Assembly (NCBI GenBank): GCA_937138395.1
Contig: CAKZPB010000098.1
Location: 1 to 52,267 of the forward strand
Reading direction: 5' to 3'
DNA length: 52,267 nucleotides
Origin: an uncultured Pseudomonadota bacterium
Lineage (GTDB): Bacteria; Pseudomonadota; Gammaproteobacteria; Xanthomonadales; Wenzhouxiangellaceae
Shown here: piece after piece, positions 8,390 to 17,134 of the stretch
Position numbering within the stretch: the first letter of the stretch is position 1
How the letters are laid out: every line of letters starts with the position of its first letter
The notes under the pieces: generated by a model
What the model was told of the DNA's origin: nothing
What the model saw: the letters and a program-made list of their open reading frames with translations, nothing else
Databases searched by the model: none
Program-made: the position numbers and the translations under genes

Positions 8390-11300
8390 ATGAATCAGTC
8401 TTCGTTTTCATTCGTTCGTAGTGACGAACCGCCCAGTAGCCCGACTCGCTCGGCGCTGGATCATGCCTGGTGCAAAGATGAGGCTGCGCACGTTCGCGAA
8501 CTGCTTGACGCAGTGCCGCTGGATACCAAGGCACGCCAGGCAATTGATCAACAGGCACAAGCGCTGGTTGTCAAAGTTCGTAAACGGGCTGAGCATCAGG
8601 GTGCCATGGAAGCCTTCATGCAGGAATACGATTTATCTTCGGAAGAGGGCGTCGTTCTGATGTGCCTGGCCGAGGCGCTGCTGCGTATACCGGATACCGA
8701 CACCGCCGAAAAGCTGATCTCGGATAAGTTGGGTGATGCCGATTGGCAGTCGCATCTCGGCAAGAGCGAATCGCTGTTTGTCAATGCCTCGACCTGGGGT
8801 CTGATGCTGACCGGTCGCCTGGTGCAGGTAGGCCAATCGGCACGGCGTGATTTCAATGCTGTGCTCGGCAAGTTGGCCAATCGGTCGGGTGAGCCATTTG
8901 TTCGGCTCGCCATTCGACAGGCGATGAAAATCATGGGCCATCAGTACGTGATGGGTAAGACGATCCGTTCCGCCCTGGATCGCGCCGATAAAAAAGACCA
9001 TCGTCGATTTCGCTACTCCTTCGACATGCTGGGTGAAGCAGCGTTGACCGATGCAGATGCACAGCGTTACAAGCGGGCCTACGCCGATGCCATTGACGCG
9101 ATCGGCAAGTCACACCGCGGACAGGATATTTTCGACGCCCCCAGTATTTCCGTCAAACTCTCCGCATTACACGCACGCTACGAACCCAGCCAGCGAACCC
9201 GGGTGCTGGATGAACTGGTGCCGATCCTGCTTGAATTGGCGCTGAAAGCCCGTGATGCAGGTATTGCGCTGACTGTCGATGCGGAAGAGGCCGAGCGGCT
9301 GATGCTGTCCCTTGATGTATTTACTGCGGTCCTGGCCGATGAGCAGCTGCGCGGTTGGGATGGGCTTGGGCTTGCACTGCAGGCCTATCAGAAGCGTGCC
9401 TGGGCCGCGATTGACTGGCTCGCCGAGCACGCGCGATCCAGCGGTCACCGGATTCCGATCCGGCTGGTCAAGGGGGCCTACTGGGATACCGAGATCAAGC
9501 TGGCTCAGATGGACGGCCATGCGGGTTATCCGGTTTTCACCCGCAAACCGAACACGGACACTTCATATCTGGCCTGTGCTGCAAGACTGCTGGCTGCAGG
9601 CGATGCATTTTATCCGCAGTTCGCTACCCACAACGCGCATACGATCTGCGCCATCAATGCGATGGCCCAGCGCGAATCGGGGCGCATTGAGTTCGAATAT
9701 CAGCGCCTGCACGGCATGGGCCAGGAATTGTACGAGGCCGTGCTGGAGGATGATCAGTTCAACGGCCATTGTCGCGTGTATGCCCCGGTCGGCAGGCATG
9801 AGGATCTGTTGCCCTACCTGGTGCGACGCCTGTTGGAGAATGGTGCCAACACGTCGTTTGTCAATCGCATCCTTGATGAAGACCTGGCCGTCGAGGAGGT
9901 GGTATCCGACCCGATCTCGCAGGTCAACGGCTATGAGCAGCTAGCGCACCCTCAGATTCCGCTGCCGGTCAACCTGTATGGCGATGCACGGCGGAATTCC
10001 AGCGGCATCAACTTTGCCGTGGAGCACGAGCAAACCCGATTGATTCAAGCCATGCAACCGTTTGCTGACAAGCAATGGAGCGCACAGAATCAGTATGCGA
10101 GCGCGACCGGCGACGCGCATGCCATTCGCTCTCCGGCCAATCATGAGGATCAGGTTGGCCGGCTGCATTGGGCCAGCCCTGGCAGTGTCGATGAGGCGGT
10201 CAACCGCGGGTTTGCAATCTGGCCGGATTGGGATTCCACGCCGGCCATCGACCGAGCGGATTGCCTTGATAGCATGGCGGAATTGATCGAGCAGCATCGC
10301 GGTGAGCTGATGGCGCTGTGCGTGCGCGAGGCCGGTAAAACGCTGGAAGATGGCATTGCCGAAGTGCGCGAAGCAGCCGATTTCTGCCGCTACTATGCGG
10401 CCCAGGCCCGAGCCGATTTTTCAACCCCGCTATCGCTCCCGGGGCCGACCGGAGAACGAAATGAACTGAGCCTGCATGGACGCGGTGTTTTTGTGTGCAT
10501 CAGCCCCTGGAATTTTCCGCTGGCGATCTTTGTCGGGCAGGTCGCGGCTGCATTGGCTGCCGGCAATGCCGTGATCGCCAAGCCGGCCGAACAAACCCCG
10601 ATGATTGCAGTTCGCGCTGTTGAATTGCTGCACCAGGCCGGTATACCCGCCGACGTGCTGCAGTTGCTGCCCGGAGATGGTGAGGTCGGTGCCGCGCTGA
10701 CCCAGCATCCGCACGTGGCCGGCGTGGCCTTTACCGGTTCAACCGAGACCGCGCGGTTGATCAACCGTAGCCTGGCTGCTCGCGAAGGTCCGATCGGCGT
10801 ATTGATTGCTGAAACGGGCGGACAGAATGCCATGCTGGTGGATTCTTCGGCACTGGCCGAGCAGGTCGTGCGCGACGTGATCCAGTCGGCGTTTCTGTCG
10901 GCCGGGCAGCGGTGTTCCGCCCTCCGCGTGCTCTACTTGCAGCGTGATATCGCGGATCACGTGATGACCATGCTGGCCGGTGCCATGCACAAGCTGAAGA
11001 TCGGCTGGCCGGGCCAGTGGTCAACCGATATCGGGCCGGTAATCGATGCCAATCAACAGGCCCTGCTCGAAGCCCACATCGATAGATTGCAGGGTATCGG
11101 GCGGGAAATTGCGCGCGTACCAATGCCGAATGATTTGCCGACTGGATACTGGTTTGCCCCGGCCGCGTTTGAAATCGACTCGATCGAGCAACTCGATGGC
11201 GAGGTCTTTGGACCCATCCTGCATGTTGTGCGATACTCCTCCAAGCAGTTGGATCAAGTCATTGATTCAATCAACGCAACCGGATTCGGATTGACAATGG

Positions 11301-11551
11301 GTGTGCACAGCCGGATCGAACGCAGTCAAAAGTACATCGCCGATCGTATCCGTGTAGGCAATGCCTACATCAACCGCAACATGACTGGCGCTGTCGTCGG
11401 TGTTCAGCCGTTTGGCGGCGAGGGGTTATCCGGCACCGGGCCCAAAGCCGGTGGTCCGCATTATCTTCCCCGCTTTGCGGTCGAACGGACGCGAACCATC
11501 AACACGGCTGCAGTTGGGGGCAACGCTTCGCTGATGGTGTTGTCCGACTAA
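8390..11551 (+). CDS. putA: bifunctional proline dehydrogenase / L-glutamate-gamma-semialdehyde dehydrogenase
   Basis: Oxidises proline to glutamate in two steps, passing electrons to FAD and quinone and then to NAD. The N-terminal half shows proline-dehydrogenase barrel motifs: YSFDMLGEAA, SVKLSALH, RLVKGAYWD, FATHNAHT, FEYQRLHGMG and the flavin-end LLENGANTSFVNR. The C-terminal half is an aldehyde dehydrogenase with SPWNFPLAIF, FTGSTETA, AETGGQNAM and the catalytic Cys842 in SAGQRCSALR. At 1053 residues it is about 270 shorter than E. coli PutA and begins without a ribbon-helix-helix domain, so it should not repress its own gene. The ATG at 8390 has AAGGTG ten bases upstream; an earlier in-frame ATG at 8315 adds non-family sequence. 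Confidence 0.95.
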   Translation: MNQSSFSFVRSDEPPSSPTRSALDHAWCKDEAAHVRELLDAVPLDTKARQAIDQQAQALVVKVRKRAEHQGAMEAFMQEYDLSSEEGVVLMCLAEALLRIPDTDTAEKLISDKLGDADWQSHLGKSESLFVNASTWGLMLTGRLVQVGQSARRDFNAVLGKLANRSGEPFVRLAIRQAMKIMGHQYVMGKTIRSALDRADKKDHRRFRYSFDMLGEAALTDADAQRYKRAYADAIDAIGKSHRGQDIFDAPSISVKLSALHARYEPSQRTRVLDELVPILLELALKARDAGIALTVDAEEAERLMLSLDVFTAVLADEQLRGWDGLGLALQAYQKRAWAAIDWLAEHARSSGHRIPIRLVKGAYWDTEIKLAQMDGHAGYPVFTRKPNTDTSYLACAARLLAAGDAFYPQFATHNAHTICAINAMAQRESGRIEFEYQRLHGMGQELYEAVLEDDQFNGHCRVYAPVGRHEDLLPYLVRRLLENGANTSFVNRILDEDLAVEEVVSDPISQVNGYEQLAHPQIPLPVNLYGDARRNSSGINFAVEHEQTRLIQAMQPFADKQWSAQNQYASATGDAHAIRSPANHEDQVGRLHWASPGSVDEAVNRGFAIWPDWDSTPAIDRADCLDSMAELIEQHRGELMALCVREAGKTLEDGIAEVREAADFCRYYAAQARADFSTPLSLPGPTGERNELSLHGRGVFVCISPWNFPLAIFVGQVAAALAAGNAVIAKPAEQTPMIAVRAVELLHQAGIPADVLQLLPGDGEVGAALTQHPHVAGVAFTGSTETARLINRSLAAREGPIGVLIAETGGQNAMLVDSSALAEQVVRDVIQSAFLSAGQRCSALRVLYLQRDIADHVMTMLAGAMHKLKIGWPGQWSTDIGPVIDANQQALLEAHIDRLQGIGREIARVPMPNDLPTGYWFAPAAFEIDSIEQLDGEVFGPILHVVRYSSKQLDQVIDSINATGFGLTMGVHSRIERSQKYIADRIRVGNAYINRNMTGAVVGVQPFGGEGLSGTGPKAGGPHYLPRFAVERTRTINTAAVGGNASLMVLSD

Positions 11552-11644
11552 CTGCAGCGTTGAACGGCCAATCAACCATGTTCAGCGCGCAGTAACCACA
11601 ATGCCCTTTCATTTACTCAGAACCTATCGCATCAGCTGATTGAC

Positions 11645-13183
11645 GTGTACGAACAATTTTACGGACTCAACGAGCGCCCTTTTTCCATTACGCCTGACCC
11701 GCGCTTTGTTTTCTTGAGTCAGCGCCATCAGGATGCGTTGGCGCATTTGCTGTATGGAATAGGTCGTGGCGGCAGCGGTGGGTTTGTTCAGTTGACCGGC
11801 GAAGTGGGCACTGGCAAAACCACGCTGTGCCGGCTGGTGCTCGAGCAGGTGCCGGACAAGACTCGAATTGCATTGATCCTGAACCCGTTGCTCGAACCCA
11901 GGGAATTACTCCGGGCTATCTGCAGGGAACTCGAGATTGAAATCGAAGACGCCCATGCCGGACTGGATGAGCTGGGTGAACGGCTGAATCACTTTCTGCT
12001 CGATATGCACGCCGCCGGCGAGCGGGTAGTGCTGATCATCGACGAAGCCCAGAACATGAGCCGGGAAACCCTCGAACAGGTGCGCTTGCTGACCAACCTT
12101 GAAACCGCGACCGATAAACTGCTCCAGATCATTTTGCTGGGTCAGCCCGAACTGCGCGAAACGCTGAGTCGTGCATCGCTGCGTCAGCTGGCTCAGCGCA
12201 TTACCGCACGCTACCACCTGGCGCCGTTGAATCAGCAGGAAACGGCCGACTATGTTCGCCATCGACTGGCTGTGGCCGGTCAGCCGCGCTGCCCATTTTC
12301 GCCAGCCGCGCTGCGCAGCCTGCATCACGTTTCGGCTGGCGTGCCACGCTTGATCAACATCATTGCTGACCGCGCCATGATGGCTGGATATTCCCGTGAA
12401 GCCGATCAGATCAAGCCCTCGTTGATCCGTCTTGCCGCGGCCGAGGTCACTTCGGGCGAGAGTGGAACGGATCGCCGCTGGTTGCGCGGCGCGCTGGCCG
12501 GCATTGCGTTGCTGAGTTTCGCTGCAATGGGCGGTTTGGCCATCTTGTCTTTGAATTCGATCGAGCCCGAACTGGTAGCTGATCAACAGCCGGTCTGGCG
12601 TCAGGCCATCGAGCTTTCCAACGCCGAAGATGCGTGGTTGGAAGCCGCTGCACTGTGGCCTGAACTGAGTGCTGATCAGGTCGAACGCGCCTGCCTTGAG
12701 CAGCCGGTCGAGGGGGTGGTTTGTCAGCTGCAGCGCGGCAACCTGGCTCTGATCGAGAAGCTGGATCTGCCGGTGATTCTTAAGCTGGCTCGGCCCGAGC
12801 AGGGCCAGGTGCTGTTGGTCGGCGTTGATGAAGAACGGATGTTGTTGCGCCAGTCAGGACAAACCTTTGAAGTCCCGATTCGACAGGCCGAACAGCACTG
12901 GTGGGGCGAGTTTTATGTCGTCTGGCCGGATTCCGGCGAGGTCTGGCGAGCGGGGGACCAGGACCCAGTCATTGGTCAAATCAAGTCACTGGCTGCACTG
13001 GATGTGGATGAGCCCTGGCGCGGTCCCGTCGACCCGGTCTATGGCCCTGAATTCGAAGCCTGGGTGCGCGACTTTCAGCGCCGTAAACGGCTTGAGGTGG
13101 ACGGCATGCTTGGGCCCGTGACCCGACTGTACCTGACTGCACCAACGCTGGATGCCGTCCGCTTGCTGGGTCCCGATGCATGA
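11645..13183 (+). CDS. GspA/ExeA-like AAA+ ATPase with peptidoglycan-binding domain
   Basis: In Aeromonas, ExeA and ExeB form an inner-membrane complex that remodels peptidoglycan so the type II secretin can assemble. This 512-residue protein starts MYEQFYGLNERPFSITPDPR, a hallmark of the family. It has Walker A GEVGTGKTT at 52-60, Walker B VVLIIDEAQ at 128-136 and a single membrane span near 280-305. A periplasmic part ends in a peptidoglycan-binding-like repeat (FQRRKRLEVDGMLGP). The start is GTG at 11645 with no clear ribosome binding site. It is followed 62 bases later by gspB. No other type II secretion gene is in the window. Confidence 0.88.
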   Translation: MYEQFYGLNERPFSITPDPRFVFLSQRHQDALAHLLYGIGRGGSGGFVQLTGEVGTGKTTLCRLVLEQVPDKTRIALILNPLLEPRELLRAICRELEIEIEDAHAGLDELGERLNHFLLDMHAAGERVVLIIDEAQNMSRETLEQVRLLTNLETATDKLLQIILLGQPELRETLSRASLRQLAQRITARYHLAPLNQQETADYVRHRLAVAGQPRCPFSPAALRSLHHVSAGVPRLINIIADRAMMAGYSREADQIKPSLIRLAAAEVTSGESGTDRRWLRGALAGIALLSFAAMGGLAILSLNSIEPELVADQQPVWRQAIELSNAEDAWLEAAALWPELSADQVERACLEQPVEGVVCQLQRGNLALIEKLDLPVILKLARPEQGQVLLVGVDEERMLLRQSGQTFEVPIRQAEQHWWGEFYVVWPDSGEVWRAGDQDPVIGQIKSLAALDVDEPWRGPVDPVYGPEFEAWVRDFQRRKRLEVDGMLGPVTRLYLTAPTLDAVRLLGPDA

Positions 13184-13245
13184 CGGTGTGTTTATCATGA
13201 CCGTGCTGCTCGCTTCCCAATGGTCGGCGGTCGTGGGGGGTGCTC

Positions 13246-14181
13246 ATGTCATTACTGCTTGATGCGCTCAGGAAGTCCGAGGATCAGCGCCGTAAAGGCC
13301 AGCTCCCTTCGATCGAGCAGCCGCTTGCGGCGACCAGTCAGGTCAATGCATCCCGTCGAACCCCGCGGTTGCAAACGCTGCTGCTTGTTGTAGCGGGCGT
13401 GGCGCTGATTGTCATTGCAGTCTGGTGGTTTGCACCCGGTCAATCCTTGCCGATTCTGTCACCCGCTTCGACGCCGTTGGCCGAGAGCATGCCTCAGCGT
13501 GGGCCTGAAACGCCAACGATCGACTCGGACAGCGTTCGACAATCAGTCGATATGCCGCCAGCGCGCCCGGCCGCAACTGCAGCGCCCGATTCAACGTCAT
13601 CCATGGACACACGCCCATCACCCGATGCCGTGCCCGACGTTGCACCAGATGCCGCGCCAGATGCCTCACAAACTTCTATGGCTGATGATGCGCCGTCGGG
13701 TCTGCTTGCTACAGATAACACAACCGACCCCGTCGAGCCTGCTGATCAGGCTGATCCTGTGTCCATGCCGCCGGCTGCACAAGCGTCAAGCAGCGAGTCG
13801 AATCAACGTTTATCCGGCCCGCAAGACAAACCAGTGACTGCCGTCGACAGTACCCAATTGCCTGAGTCTGATGCTGTGGACGGTCCGGTGACGGACCAGG
13901 CTCGAACCCTGGCGGGCGCTGATCCCGAGCAGCAGACTGATGCGCCGCCGCCCAATAATTTCATCTACCCGTGGGAATTGCCGCTCGATGCGCGTCAGCA
14001 CTTGCCGGAACTGGATCTTACTGTGCATGTGTTCACGCAAGATCCTTCAACTCGATTTGTGCTGATCAACGATCAGCGTTTTGCGGAAGGCGATCAGGTG
14101 TCCAATGGTGTTGAGCTGGTTGAAATCAACCGCGAAGGGGCTATCCTGGACTTCAGGAATTACCGGATCCTGTTGCAGTGA
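13246..14181 (+). CDS. gspB: GspB/ExeB-like general secretion pathway protein B
   Basis: Partner of the GspA ATPase in secretin insertion. The 311-residue product begins MSLLLDALRKSEDQRRKGQ, the conserved cytoplasmic tag. It has one membrane span (about 43-62), a long Pro/Ala/Asp/Ser-rich periplasmic linker (about 65-230, including DAVPDVAPDAAPDAS) and a C-terminal GspB domain beginning PWELPLDARQHLPELDLTVH and ending with FRNYRILLQ. I choose ATG 13246 over the in-frame GTG 13240 because GGGGGG ends five bases upstream of it. The C-terminal TGA overlaps the GTG of the rhomboid gene, implying coupling. Confidence 0.88.
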   Translation: MSLLLDALRKSEDQRRKGQLPSIEQPLAATSQVNASRRTPRLQTLLLVVAGVALIVIAVWWFAPGQSLPILSPASTPLAESMPQRGPETPTIDSDSVRQSVDMPPARPAATAAPDSTSSMDTRPSPDAVPDVAPDAAPDASQTSMADDAPSGLLATDNTTDPVEPADQADPVSMPPAAQASSSESNQRLSGPQDKPVTAVDSTQLPESDAVDGPVTDQARTLAGADPEQQTDAPPPNNFIYPWELPLDARQHLPELDLTVHVFTQDPSTRFVLINDQRFAEGDQVSNGVELVEINREGAILDFRNYRILLQ

Positions 14182-14876
14182 TCGCCATTATTCGGCCCGA
14201 AACCCGCCCCTCGGGCGCACGTTTTCCGCTGCTGGTCATTTTTTTCTCGCTGATCCTGTTGATGATGATGCTGGCCTACAGCCTGCTGGACAACGCCTCG
14301 TCGGCGTATTGGCTTGGATTTTGGGGCGTAACTCCAGCCAACTTATTCGTTGCTGACTCGATTTTTCAGCTGCAGACCCGCCGGATATGGACGTTGTTCA
14401 CAGCGCTGCTGGTCCATACCAGCTGGTTCCACCTGATCGGCAATCTGGCCTATCTATGGGTATTTGGCCTTTCCGTTGAACGTCGCTTGGGTCATTGGTA
14501 TTTTCTGATTGCATTTGCTGTTCTGGGTGCGTTGGCCAACTACTGGATGGCCGTACAGAATGTCGCGCTGGATCAGCCCATCGTGGGTGCAAGCGGTGCG
14601 GTGTCAGCCATGATTGGAATCTATCTCGGGTTGTTTCCAACCGGACGCATTGGTTTGTGGATTCCGCTCGGCCTGTATCTCCAGTTCGCGCGGATACCGG
14701 CCTGGCTTGTGATTGGATCATGGTTTACGCTGCAGTTGATTTACACCGTATTCGGCCCGGATGGAACAACGGTGGCGTGGTGGGCGCATCTGGCAGGTTT
14801 TATTGCCGGGTTGTCAGTGGCGCTGTTGATTCGGTTATTGTCGTTCCGTGCCGGTCGTTATCGGCATTCATACTAG
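14178..14876 (+). CDS. rhomboid-family intramembrane serine protease
   Basis: Cleaves transmembrane substrates within the inner membrane. The 232-residue product has about six hydrophobic segments. The rhomboid signature is complete: H80xxxxH85xxxN89 (LVHTSWFHLIGN), catalytic Ser139 in GASGAVSA, and catalytic His204 in WWAHLAGF. The start GTG at 14178 overlaps the gspB stop (GTGA). Co-transcription with gspA/gspB suggests, but does not show, a link to envelope assembly; single-pass GspA and GspB would be topologically plausible substrates. Confidence 0.93.
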   Translation: MIAIIRPETRPSGARFPLLVIFFSLILLMMMLAYSLLDNASSAYWLGFWGVTPANLFVADSIFQLQTRRIWTLFTALLVHTSWFHLIGNLAYLWVFGLSVERRLGHWYFLIAFAVLGALANYWMAVQNVALDQPIVGASGAVSAMIGIYLGLFPTGRIGLWIPLGLYLQFARIPAWLVIGSWFTLQLIYTVFGPDGTTVAWWAHLAGFIAGLSVALLIRLLSFRAGRYRHSY

Positions 14877-14913
14877 CGAGCGGCCGGAGTAGTCCAAACC
14901 AAAAGGATAGTAC

Positions 14914-15243
14914 GTGAGCAAGCATTCATCAATGTACAAGGTCGTCTTTCTGAACCAGGGCAAAGTCTATGAGCTGTTCTGCGCTGCGGTCGATTCAAGT
15001 TCACTTTGGGGGTTCGTGGAACTCTCGGGCTTGACGTTTGATGCAGAATCATCTCTGGTTGTGGACCCGACCGAAGAGCGCATGCGCGAAGAATTTGCCG
15101 ATACCGAACTGTTGATTTTGCCTATTCAATCCGTCATGCGCGTCGAAAAAGTCAAGCGCAAAGGGAGCAGCGTGATTCGCGACAAGGACTCAGGCGAGAA
15201 GGTCACGCCGTTGCCGGTTTCGGGTCCTGCCAACAAGCGCTAG
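14914..15243 (+). CDS. DUF1820 family protein
   Basis: A small soluble protein of 109 residues beginning at GTG 14914, with AAAGGA about seven bases upstream. The stretch YKVVFLNQGKVYELF, GFVELSGLTFD and LVVDPTEERMREEF near the middle match the DUF1820 family, found mostly in gammaproteobacteria. The function is unknown. The last 20 residues are charged and probably disordered. It follows the rhomboid gene by 37 bases and may belong to the same transcript. Confidence 0.85.
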   Translation: MSKHSSMYKVVFLNQGKVYELFCAAVDSSSLWGFVELSGLTFDAESSLVVDPTEERMREEFADTELLILPIQSVMRVEKVKRKGSSVIRDKDSGEKVTPLPVSGPANKR

Positions 15244-15274
15244 CAGAGCGCAGGACGATCTGGCATGATCTAGA

Positions 15275-15297
15275 GGCTCTCATTGCCAATGAGGGCC
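15275..15297 (+). promoter_or_regulatory. 10-bp hairpin upstream of the AbgT-family gene
   Basis: GGCTCTCATT (15275-15284) pairs with AATGAGGGCC (15288-15297) through ten positions, one of them a G-U pair, around a 3-base loop. No T-run follows, so it is not a standard intrinsic terminator. It lies 35 bases before the transporter ATG and could mark the 3' end of the DUF1820 transcript or shape the transporter leader. Confidence 0.45.
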
Positions 15298-15331
15298 AAT
15301 AACGAAAAGAATTTACCGCGGGACATCCAGT

Positions 15332-16924
15332 ATGGAAACAAATCAAACGACGTCAGACACCCAACCGCAAGTTCCTCAGGGGCAACGAGGCCTGCTGGAA
15401 CGTGCGCTGAATTTTATTGAGGTTGTTGGCAACAAGCTGCCTGATCCTGCCGTACTGTTTTTCTTACTGATGATCGTGGTGTGGATTTTGTCGGCGCTGT
15501 TGGCGCCGATCGACTTTACTGCCCAACACCCTCAGACGGGTGAGCCGATTCAGGTCGTCAATCAGCTGGCCGGAACTGAAATTGCCAACTTCATGAGCAA
15601 TATGGTCACGGTATTTACCGCGTTCGCGCCGCTGGGTATTGTGCTGGTTGCCATGCTCGGAGTCGGTGTTGCCGAACATACAGGCTTTGTAAATGCAGGG
15701 CTGCGAAAGCTGCTTGGAATGACCTCGCCGAAACTGCTGACGCCGATTCTGATACTGGTTGCCGTTATCTCGAGTACCGCCGTCGATGCCGGGTATGTCG
15801 TCGTGATTCCGCTGGGCGCGGTGATGTTCTATGCCGTCGGCCGTCATCCGCTGGCCGGTGTGGCTGCTGCGTTTGCCGGCGTATCCGGCGGGTTCTCGGC
15901 CAACTTCATTCCGTCCGCCATAGATCCGATGCTGGCAGGCATTACCCAGGAAGCGGCCCAGGTACTGGACCCTTCAGTCACAGTGAATCCGTTGGTCAAC
16001 TGGTTTTTCATGAGTGCGTCCTGCCTGGTGCTGGTTGCAATCGGCTGGTGGTTGACTGATCGAGTGATCGAGCCGCGTCTGCAAAAAGATACGCCGATTG
16101 ATGGTGATATGTCGGATATGCCGAAAATGGAGCCGCTGTCTGGCAGTGAAAGTCGTGGCTTGCTGTGGGCAGTGTTGAGTATCGTCATTACGGCCGCGCT
16201 GGTTACAGCCGCCGTGCTGTTGCCGGAATCACCGATGCGGGATCCTGATCCGGGCCTGTCGCTGTTTGACAGCATTACCTCGTTCGGATCCCCGTTGATG
16301 CAGTCGATTGTTCCTCTGATCTTTCTGTTCTTCCTGATTCCCGGTGTGGTCTATGGCTATGTGGCGGGTACGATCAGCGGCCATCGTGAATTGATCACGG
16401 GCATGAGCAAGTCGATGGAATCGATGGGCTACTACATCGTCATGGCCTTTTTCGCGGCCCAATTCATCGCCGCATTCTCCAATTCCAACATCGGTCTGCT
16501 GATTGCAGTCAACGGTGCGGCCTGGCTCTCGGGCTTCGAATTGCCGCCTCAAATGACCGTGGTCGGAATTATCGGCCTGACCATGGTCGTCAATCTCTTT
16601 GTCGGTTCCGCTTCGGCCAAGTGGCTGATCATCGGTCCGATATTTGTTCCGATGCTGATGGAGCTCGGCATTGGTCCTGGCGTAACCCAGGCGGCGTATC
16701 GCGTGGGCGATTCTTCATCCAACATCATCACCCCGCTGCTGCCGTATTTCCCTCTGGTTGTGGTGTTCGCCAAGAAATATTACAAAGGCACGGGTATCGG
16801 CACCATCATATCGATGATGTTGCCGTATTCGATTGCGCTGGCTGTGATCTGGACCTTATTCCTGCTGCTCTACTGGACGCTGGGATTGCCGTTGGGGCTG
16901 CAGGCGAGTTATGTGTACCCTTGA
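15332..16924 (+). CDS. AbgT-family transporter (p-aminobenzoyl-glutamate transporter family)
   Basis: Inner-membrane transporter of 530 residues. The family includes E. coli AbgT (uptake of p-aminobenzoyl-glutamate) and members reported to export sulfonamides using the proton gradient. Supporting stretches are LPDPAVLFFLLMIVVWILSA near the N-terminus, STAVDAGYVVVIPLGA, AGVSGGFSANFIPSAIDPML, FFAAQFIAAFSNSNIGLL and GSASAKWLIIGPIFVPML. About a dozen hydrophobic segments are visible. The ATG at 15332 has GGGAC upstream. No amidohydrolase (AbgA/AbgB) is adjacent, so the physiological substrate cannot be assigned from context. Confidence 0.9.
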   Translation: METNQTTSDTQPQVPQGQRGLLERALNFIEVVGNKLPDPAVLFFLLMIVVWILSALLAPIDFTAQHPQTGEPIQVVNQLAGTEIANFMSNMVTVFTAFAPLGIVLVAMLGVGVAEHTGFVNAGLRKLLGMTSPKLLTPILILVAVISSTAVDAGYVVVIPLGAVMFYAVGRHPLAGVAAAFAGVSGGFSANFIPSAIDPMLAGITQEAAQVLDPSVTVNPLVNWFFMSASCLVLVAIGWWLTDRVIEPRLQKDTPIDGDMSDMPKMEPLSGSESRGLLWAVLSIVITAALVTAAVLLPESPMRDPDPGLSLFDSITSFGSPLMQSIVPLIFLFFLIPGVVYGYVAGTISGHRELITGMSKSMESMGYYIVMAFFAAQFIAAFSNSNIGLLIAVNGAAWLSGFELPPQMTVVGIIGLTMVVNLFVGSASAKWLIIGPIFVPMLMELGIGPGVTQAAYRVGDSSSNIITPLLPYFPLVVVFAKKYYKGTGIGTIISMMLPYSIALAVIWTLFLLLYWTLGLPLGLQASYVYP

Positions 16925-17034
16925 ATGACGGTCTGACTTGCAGGATTGTCAAAAGCACTTCGCCGCACGGCTGCGCCGGCTAATGAATTTATAGTTGGCT
17001 GATTCAATTCAAAGGCTCGTGAGTCAATCAATAA

Positions 17035-17051
17035 GCCGGTCATTGGCCGGC
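17035..17051. other. small GC-rich hairpin in the abgT-envC convergent spacer
   Basis: GCCGGTC (17035-17041) and GGCCGGC (17045-17051) pair through seven positions with one T-G pair and a 3-base loop. It lies in the 210-base spacer between two convergent genes. It has no T-run on either side, so a role as terminator is weak. Confidence 0.3.
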
Positions 17052-17134
17052 GCAACCATGCTGCAACATGACATTGACTTGGCAATGCATTGTTCTGTTT
17101 TGCTTGAAATTGAATCTGCGAAAATTCAATAGCG

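Noticed and set aside
8390-11551. PutA as an autogenous repressor
   Set aside because: The N-terminus has no ribbon-helix-helix sequence and the length matches the short form, so DNA binding by PutA is not supported.
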